From: Candidatus Rifleibacteriota bacterium
GTDB taxonomy: Bacteria; Muiribacteriota; UBA6191; JACPRK01; JACQZM01
Reading direction: 5' to 3'
Length of the DNA stretch: 44,515 nucleotides
NCBI GenBank assembly: GCA_016213885.1
Contig: JACQZM010000002.1
Span: forward strand, 1-44,515
The translations under genes and the position numbers were made by a program. The notes under the pieces were generated by a model. The model searched no databases. It was not told the origin of the DNA and saw only the letters and a program-made list of their open reading frames with translations. This document shows, piece after piece, positions 41,942 through 44,515 of the stretch. The first letter of the stretch is position 1; each line of letters starts with the position of its first letter.

Positions 41942-42703
41942 TCAGGGCTTGTCGTGCCGGCCGTAGCGCTCTCGATAGTGTCGAAGCTCCTCTTCGAGTT
42001 GCTGGGCACGTCGCGCCTCGGCCTCGGCACGCTGGCTCTCGGCCTCGGCACGCTGGCTCTCGGCCTCGGCACGCTGGCTCTCGGCCTCGGCCTCATCCAT
42101 CGCCTCATCCAGGTCCGGAACCGGTCTACCCGACTCCGGATCGATCGCCCGGAGCATGGAACCGATCGGCCGGAACTCCACTCCGGAGACTCGACTCCGG
42201 TAACCGCCCCCCTCGCCAAGGGACGCCGGCACGTACTGCTCCGCCTCCAACGCGAAAGCCTGGAACATGGGATCGAGATACTCGCCCAGTGGATCGAACA
42301 GCAGGTACTCCGTCACTCCCAGCTTCTCGTAGAGTCGACGCTTGATCCAGAGATCTTCCACCTGCGATTTCTTCGAGGTCACCTCGACGATGAGGCACGG
42401 CACCTTCCCCTCGACCCACAGCTTGAAGGTACGCCGGTCGTGCTTGGCCACGCCCCGGACCACGAAGACGTCGGGGACCCGGCACGCAGAAGGATTCCCT
42501 TCCTCGTAGTAGAAGAGCATGTTGGCGGCCACGTAGAGATCGTCGACCTTTCGGAACAGCCGGCGCAGAGCCTGTCTCAGATAGAGAATATTGGAGATGT
42601 GGAAGTCGGTCTCGCCGATGGGCTCACCATCCGATTCGGGATACTCGACGGTCTCGGGAGCGGTCGTCTCCCGTTCCAACCGGTCGTGGCTCAGGGTCGT
42701 CAT
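41942..42703 (-). CDS. Uma2-family PD-(D/E)XK nuclease-like protein with heptad-repeat tail
   Basis: The 253-residue product starts at ATG 42703 after AGGAGC. Core: RVPDVFVVRGVAKHDRRTFK, VPCLIVEVTSKKSQVEDLWI and YEKLGVTEYLLFDPLGEYLD, with the Asp, Glu and Lys of the PD-(D/E)XK fold. The C-terminus is a coiled coil with three exact AEAESQR heptads, encoded by three exact 21-bp units at 42020-42082, then RRAQQLEEELRHYRERYG. Similar coiled-coil tails are common in Uma2 proteins and may mediate oligomerisation. It differs considerably from the other Uma2 protein at 24063-24716, so they are not recent duplicates. Biological role unproven. Confidence 0.87.
   Translation of the reverse strand: MTTLSHDRLERETTAPETVEYPESDGEPIGETDFHISNILYLRQALRRLFRKVDDLYVAANMLFYYEEGNPSACRVPDVFVVRGVAKHDRRTFKLWVEGKVPCLIVEVTSKKSQVEDLWIKRRLYEKLGVTEYLLFDPLGEYLDPMFQAFALEAEQYVPASLGEGGGYRSRVSGVEFRPIGSMLRAIDPESGRPVPDLDEAMDEAEAESQRAEAESQRAEAESQRAEAEARRAQQLEEELRHYRERYGRHDKP
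42020..42082 (-). repeat. Three exact 21-bp units in the Uma2 gene
   Basis: Units at 42020-42040, 42041-42061 and 42062-42082 are identical, each encoding AEAESQR on the minus strand. Being in frame and coil-compatible, the repeat can grow or shrink by seven residues without harm to the frame. Lack of synonymous change indicates recent expansion. Confidence 0.9.
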
Positions 42704-42767
42704 GCGGAAAGCTCCTGATGGCCGTCGTCGCCCCAGTGCACGCCATCGTCCGCTGTGCTGTTCTGCT

Positions 42768-43103
42768 TCAGCTCAGCCTCGGCGATGGATGGAAGCCTGG
42801 GAGTGGCTCTAGGACTCGCTGATGCTGGGTCCTCTGGCACCGAATGCCGTCTTGGAGCCGCTCGTACGCCACCGGGGGGGCGGGGAGGCCCGGAATATTA
42901 GGGGAATTCCCCTGCGCGGAAATCCAGGCTAGCTTCATCCAGGGCAGGGCCGGTCTGGGGGCTCGTGATTCGAGACCCAGGACCTGGACGCTGCCGGTGA
43001 CCTCGACGATGGTCACCAGGGCCTCCGGTTCGCTATGGAGGAGCCGGACCGGGCCAAGAGCGAACCAGAGACCGATGATGATCAGTCGGGCTCGGTGATG
43101 CAT
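42768..43103 (-). CDS. Small exported protein of unknown function
   Basis: ATG 43103 lies six to eight bases after GGGAGGAG. The 111-residue product begins with a signal peptide (MHHRARLIIIGLWFALGPVR), then ALVTIVEVTGSVQVLGLESR, a beta-like segment, and a Pro-rich stretch with no domain. The tail after about residue 75 (RTQHQRVLEPLPGFHPSPRL) is of low credibility, so the gene may be truncated. It shares the gene-poor accessory region with the Uma2 gene. A secreted or periplasmic place is the only claim supported. Confidence 0.45.
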   Translation of the reverse strand: MHHRARLIIIGLWFALGPVRLLHSEPEALVTIVEVTGSVQVLGLESRAPRPALPWMKLAWISAQGNSPNIPGLPAPPVAYERLQDGIRCQRTQHQRVLEPLPGFHPSPRLS

Positions 43104-43291
43104 GGGAGCTCCTCCCGATCCACGGGGAGTTGCTGAAGCCTTCTCCCACCAGTGTCCGACATGTAATCCCGGTTGTCCAGACCGACGTGCGGATCCGGTT
43201 CTTCGACTGTTCCGCCACCTCTTGCCCCCGCGGCCCTGGACTACCGGGTCGCTCCGTGGCACCATCAGACCGGACCCAAGCGAGGTGGCCC

Positions 43292-43927
43292 GTGGACCAA
43301 GACGACGAGCCGGAGGAGACGCTCCTCCAGCGCTGGCTGAGGCCGATCCGGAACCTGGTGCCCGAACGCTATCCGCTGATCAGGCTGGCGTTCCCCACGC
43401 AGCTGGTGGTGTTGCCCACGGCGCTCTTCGTCGCCTGGCTGGCCGGCGCGCGAATGCCGGGGTTCTGGCCGGAGTGCGGGATCGTCCGCTCCGTCCTGAT
43501 CGTGCTCGTCGGCGAGGCGCTCTTCCTCATCGTTTATCTGCTGCTTCTGCCGTTCGTGGGGAAGGTGAAGCTGCCCGGCTACTTGAAGCTGCTCATCGAG
43601 GCGCTCAAGAAGAGTCACGCCGTGGACCTGGTGGTCACCTGCGCCATGGTCGGCTTCATGGAAGAGCTGGTCTTCCGGGGGATCGTGAGCCCGCTCGTCG
43701 GGCCGCTCCCGGCAGCGCTCCTGTTCGCCATCGCCCACCGGCCGCGGGCCGTGTTCCACTGGCTCACCCTGACCAGTCTGGGCCTGCTGTTCAGCCTCGA
43801 GGTGCGGCTCACCGGAGGGCTCCTGGTCCCGATGGTCCATCACGGCCTCCACGATCTTCTGGCCATGTGGGTGCTCCAGCAGTCCCTCAAGAACGACCCC
43901 GACGCCAAGATCCTGATCATCTTCTAG
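43292..43927 (+). CDS. CPBP-family intramembrane metalloprotease
   Basis: The 211-residue product starts at GTG 43292 after GAGGTGG. It has about five membrane helices and the three CPBP (Rce1/Abi) motifs: EELVFRG, a helix with LLFAIAHRP, and HHGLHDLLAMW. The Glu pair, and the conserved His residues in the later motifs, form the presumed active site within the membrane. Bacterial members take part in bacteriocin self-immunity, signalling or protein maturation. The stop is eight bases before the ATG of the YjbQ gene, with GGAGAGC between, so the two are co-expressed. Confidence 0.88.
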   Translation: MDQDDEPEETLLQRWLRPIRNLVPERYPLIRLAFPTQLVVLPTALFVAWLAGARMPGFWPECGIVRSVLIVLVGEALFLIVYLLLLPFVGKVKLPGYLKLLIEALKKSHAVDLVVTCAMVGFMEELVFRGIVSPLVGPLPAALLFAIAHRPRAVFHWLTLTSLGLLFSLEVRLTGGLLVPMVHHGLHDLLAMWVLQQSLKNDPDAKILIIF

Positions 43928-43935
43928 GAGAGCTC

Positions 43936-44355
43936 ATGCCCGTGTACTCGGCCTCGATCCCGGTCAAGACCCGGGGCGACTGTCACATCGTGGATCTCAC
44001 CCGGCCCCTTCAGGAGCGGGTGCTGGCCTCCGGCATCAAGACCGGCATCGCCCTGGTCTTCGTCCCGGGCTCCACCGCCGGCATCACCACCATCGAGTTC
44101 GAGCCGGGCCTCCTCGAGGACCTCCCGGAGCTGTTCGAGCGGCTCGCCCCCTCGGACGCCCGGTACCACCACGACGACACCTGGCACGACGGCAACGGGC
44201 ACTCCCACGTCAGGGCCGCCCTGCTCGGCCCGTCGCTGGCTCTGCCGGTCGATGACGGCAGGCCGGCGCTGGGAACGTGGCAGCAGGTGGTGCTGGTGGA
44301 CTTCGACAACCGGGCCCGCAGCAGGGACGTGCTGGTGCGGGTCGTGGGGGAGTGA
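43936..44355 (+). CDS. yjbQ: YjbQ-family protein (UPF0047)
   Basis: The 139-residue protein spans the whole UPF0047/YjbQ fold: STAGITTIEFEPGLLEDL, YHHDDTWHDGNGHSHVRAAL and LGTWQQVVLVDFDNRARSRD. The conserved His and Asp residues around DGNGHSHVRA line the presumed active site. The family is annotated as having a secondary thiamine-phosphate synthase activity from a complementation finding; its real role is unclear. Length is typical (about 135-140). It follows the CPBP gene in an operon-like arrangement. Confidence 0.9.
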   Translation: MPVYSASIPVKTRGDCHIVDLTRPLQERVLASGIKTGIALVFVPGSTAGITTIEFEPGLLEDLPELFERLAPSDARYHHDDTWHDGNGHSHVRAALLGPSLALPVDDGRPALGTWQQVVLVDFDNRARSRDVLVRVVGE

Positions 44356-44388
44356 GCCGCAGGCCCCGGCAAAGGAGCGCGTTTCAAG

Positions 44389-44515
44389 GTGAACCCGATC
44401 GTCCGATCCAGCGACCTCTTGCGTTGCGCCGTCCTCGTCGCGGTCCCCTGGCTCCTGGTCGCGGGGCTGGTCGTCGCCGCGCCCTCCACGCTGCGCGACA
44501 CCCGGGGTACCCAGG
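44389..44515 (+). CDS. Start of an exported protein, cut by the window end
   Basis: GTG 44389 follows AAAGGAG (44371-44377) 11 bases upstream. The 42 residues visible are NPIVRSSDLLR, a hydrophobic stretch (AVLVAVPWLLVAGLVVAAP) and STLRDTRGT, a good signal peptide or anchor. The mature part is outside the window, so nothing can be said about function. Confidence 0.55.
   Translation, partial: MNPIVRSSDLLRCAVLVAVPWLLVAGLVVAAPSTLRDTRGTQ

Noticed and set aside
1..44515. tRNA and rRNA genes
   Set aside because: No cloverleaf with T-loop GTTCRA pattern in the right setting and no conserved rRNA core sequences were found by eye.

Overview
The window is a very GC-rich stretch of bacterial chromosome with densely packed genes on both strands and frequent GTG/TTG starts. 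Predicted lipoprotein, exported, type II secretion/type IV pilus-like and c-type cytochrome proteins suggest a diderm organism. A hybrid-cluster protein, ferredoxin-like proteins and an AmmeMemoRadiSam-type radical SAM enzyme suggest an anaerobic or microaerobic one. I see no rRNA, tRNA, phage, complete insertion sequence or CRISPR array, and I cannot assign a phylum; an uncultured lineage is likely.

Layout. 0.2-10.8 kb: mostly envelope and exported proteins (a TPR-like membrane protein joined in frame to a lipoprotein, an M48 protease, a di-haem cytochrome c with an IPT/TIG domain, a spermidine-synthase-like membrane protein, a WG-repeat protein, a radical SAM enzyme with a Tat-like leader, an LTxxQ-like protein). 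11-15.3 kb: small-molecule metabolism (a stand-alone SpoT-type HD hydrolase, serine acetyltransferase, a COG2403-type GTPase, an ornithine-type aminotransferase). 15.3-18.6 kb: a nitrosative-stress module: a Crp/Fnr regulator divergent from a two-cluster ferredoxin and a short hybrid-cluster protein, with a perfect FNR-type box between them. 18.5-27.1 kb: a zinc-ribbon protein, a transmembrane Ser/Thr kinase, a glycine-zipper protein, a Uma2-family protein and several unknowns. 27.2-31.9 kb: a 22-cysteine iron-sulfur protein overlapping a 1349-residue kinase/cyclase-like/AAA/TPR signalling protein. 31.9-39.4 kb, minus strand: a glycosyltransferase, ECF sigma and anti-sigma factors, two GspF proteins, a GspE ATPase with an in-frame amber codon, and three pseudopilin-like proteins. 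39.4-43.1 kb: accessory DNA with gene remnants, a second Uma2 protein and small unknowns. 43.3 kb to the end: a CPBP protease, a YjbQ protein and the start of an exported protein.

Signals beyond the genes. (1) A family of two-hairpin elements lies just upstream of several genes, always in the gene's orientation; the two best copies show a compensatory base-pair change. (2) An insertion-like segment with two identical 93-bp units is flanked by 11-bp direct repeats that each carry the stop codon of a convergent gene. (3) Four genes look broken or fused by one-base indels and one by an amber codon, so either real decay or consensus error in the assembly must be considered. The most novel candidates are the hairpin family and the Fe-S protein/giant kinase pair.
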